Source: Bacteroidota bacterium (lineage in GTDB: Bacteria > Bacteroidota > Bacteroidia > Flavobacteriales > Weeksellaceae). Taken from it: a DNA stretch of 64,000 bases. The stretch is from NCBI GenBank assembly GCA_023423715.1, contig JAFAFC010000036.1:1-64000 (forward strand), read 5' to 3'. The notes under the pieces were generated by a model. It saw nothing but the letters and a program-made list of their open reading frames with translations. It made no database searches and was not told where the DNA came from. Both the position numbers and the translations under genes were made by a program. Below are positions 62,785-64,000 of this stretch, piece after piece (the stretch's first letter is position 1; every line of letters starts with the position of its first letter).

Positions 62785-64000
62785 TTAATCGTATTCTGTC
62801 TTTCTGAACCAAAGATCAGCAAAGTTTAATCCAATCTTAAAGTTAACGAAAGTTTGGTTAATTAAATTATTTTGTATTGTTCCTCTTTTTCCAAGCTCTA
62901 AACCAAGATCAACATAACTCATACGGTTGATATTTGAGTTTGCAAATGGAAGAGAAGCACCAACGGTCAATGCATATTCGTTGATGTTTTTGTTGTTCAG
63001 TTGTAAGTTTCCTTTTTCGTAATAAGCTCCAAAACGATAGATTACTCTTGAGAAATAATTTCTAAAGTTATTGTAATTCGGCAAATACCAACCACCGGCA
63101 GAAACTCTGTACGAATCTTGGTAGTTAAAAGGTTTTCCTAAAAACTGAATATCTTGTCCTTTTTTGAAATCAAACTGAGTTGAAGCAAACCATTTTGCAT
63201 CATGACCATAACCAACTCCTAATGAACCTTGCATTGGAATTAAGTTTTTGTCTTTACTCTTTGTTTCTTCAATAACATTTTCGTTGAAACGATCTTCGCT
63301 TGTTACGAAATAATACGTTGAGTTTTTATAACGCGTTTCCATATCTCCGGTTGTTCCGAAAGTATAGGTAGCTCCCAACGTTAATTTACGATCATTTTCG
63401 TATTTCTTTTGATACACCGCACCCGTCGTAAAGTTGAATGCTTTGATAACGTTTGTTGTTTCAAAACCATTCACCAAATCTGCATCAGTAAACGAAATCT
63501 CTTGTTTATCACTTAATTTTCCAAAATAGAAATTGGTGCGGAAACCTAATGAAAAATTCGGGTTAATTTGGTACGATAAAGCTCCCTGTACATTAGAAAG
63601 TGTTCCGTTTCCTGAAAAACGATTGACTTTCGTTGTCCCATCAACATCTTGCGAACTTACAATTTCATACGCTTTCGAGCTATACGGCTGATATCCCAAA
63701 CCAAATTTCACTTTCTTAGCCAATGGAAATGCCATTGAAATGTTAGAAAGGTAAGTAGAATGTTTTGTTGATTTGGTATCTAAATAATCCGTTTTGAAAT
63801 AGTTATTTTCATTGGTTGCCTCGATCGTAAACGATGTTAAACCAAAATTTTGGTTGGCAGCTGGATTAGAAAAATTAAACTTGTTGTTAAAGTCATTTAC
63901 ATACGCTGTGGAAACTCCACCCATCGCAGAAATGTCCACTGTATTGTCATATTTTACATCACCAATTCCAAATGCAGCGTACGGAGAGTTTCCTATAGTT
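62785..64000 (-). CDS. Outer-membrane beta-barrel protein, 5' end beyond the window
   Basis: At least 404 residues are visible and the open frame continues past the window edge, so the start is missing; an apparent start at 63939 is only an internal GTG. The visible N-terminal part (NSPYAAFGIGD) and MGGVSTAYVNDFNNKFNFSNPAANQ recall FadL/PorV-like barrels of Bacteroidota, with many amphipathic strands and a C-terminal end in NFADLWFRKTEYD. No substrate can be named. lptC follows with a 4-base gap. Confidence 0.75.
   Translation of the reverse strand, partial: TIGNSPYAAFGIGDVKYDNTVDISAMGGVSTAYVNDFNNKFNFSNPAANQNFGLTSFTIEATNENNYFKTDYLDTKSTKHSTYLSNISMAFPLAKKVKFGLGYQPYSSKAYEIVSSQDVDGTTKVNRFSGNGTLSNVQGALSYQINPNFSLGFRTNFYFGKLSDKQEISFTDADLVNGFETTNVIKAFNFTTGAVYQKKYENDRKLTLGATYTFGTTGDMETRYKNSTYYFVTSEDRFNENVIEETKSKDKNLIPMQGSLGVGYGHDAKWFASTQFDFKKGQDIQFLGKPFNYQDSYRVSAGGWYLPNYNNFRNYFSRVIYRFGAYYEKGNLQLNNKNINEYALTVGASLPFANSNINRMSYVDLGLELGKRGTIQNNLINQTFVNFKIGLNFADLWFRKTEYD

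Noticed and set aside
62781..62822. Upstream TTG start for lptC giving a 209-residue protein
   Set aside because: It would overlap the preceding gene and add residues before the signal peptide that do not look like a signal sequence.

Overview
The window is chromosomal DNA from a low-GC member of the Bacteroidota, class Flavobacteriia, most probably family Weeksellaceae (Chryseobacterium/Empedobacter/Weeksella relatives). Four things support this. There is a type IX secretion and gliding block (gldJ, porU, porV). There is a SusC/SusD pair. The -7 promoter element is the Bacteroidota form TAnnTTTG, and Shine-Dalgarno sequences are weak. The gene families are typical of this group (DUF4199, head-GIN, DUF4230, DUF2723). 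The genus is a guess. I see no phage, insertion sequence, CRISPR array, tRNA or rRNA operon. Genes are tightly packed: no gene-free stretch exceeds 300 bp, and convergent genes usually share a compact bidirectional terminator.

Layout. 1-90: 3'-truncated small SRP RNA on the minus strand. 163-9500: DUF4199 protein with a polyprenyl-phosphate-type glycosyltransferase, head-GIN lipoprotein, phospho-sugar mutase, aminotransferase, lipoprotein, kdsB, a LolA-like protein, glutathione peroxidase, an NAD(P)-binding protein and a YjbR-like protein. 9740-13368: secreted GH2 and GH29 glycosidases behind a possible repeat operator. 13404-16311: ribF, then atpD-atpC. 16609-22303: SusC/SusD and a DUF1080 hydrolase. 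22418-24840: a serine-palmitoyltransferase-like acyltransferase next to a cysteine-synthase-like enzyme, possibly the sulfonolipid (capnine) pair. 25048-28551: large DUF2723 membrane protein. 28645-33106: DUF1697, repeat protein, kdsA and a TonB-dependent receptor in one operon. 33157-36529: MATE exporter, an NtrC-type regulator without a DNA-binding domain, and YggS. 36633-39235: lipoprotein, multi-pass membrane protein, histidine kinase and LuxR-type regulator. 39421-44023: Zn-site-less sirtuin, copper-type P-ATPase with four metal-binding repeats, an AraC regulator with its own CxxC metal-binding domain, and an acyl-CoA thioesterase. 44176-47965: aldo/keto reductase, DUF4230, thioredoxin-like protein, MazG-like pyrophosphohydrolase and acyl-CoA dehydrogenase. 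48181-51802: SatD-like and DUF3307 pair, purC and purF. 51879-58730: porV and porU divergent from gldJ. 58792-64000: murF, NUDIX protein, SRPBCC-like protein, anmK, lptC and an outer-membrane protein cut by the window end.

Themes. Envelope building recurs: Kdo synthesis and activation (kdsA, kdsB), LPS transport (lptC), peptidoglycan (murF, anmK), lipid biosynthesis, protein translocation (SRP RNA) and T9SS. Glycan harvest (GH2, GH29, SusCD, DUF1080) is spread around ribF and ATP synthase genes. The least understood segments are the four-gene signalling cassette at 36633-39235, the SatD/DUF3307 pair, and the metal-sensing AraC regulator with its ATPase. All calls come from reading sequence and motifs; no database search was run.
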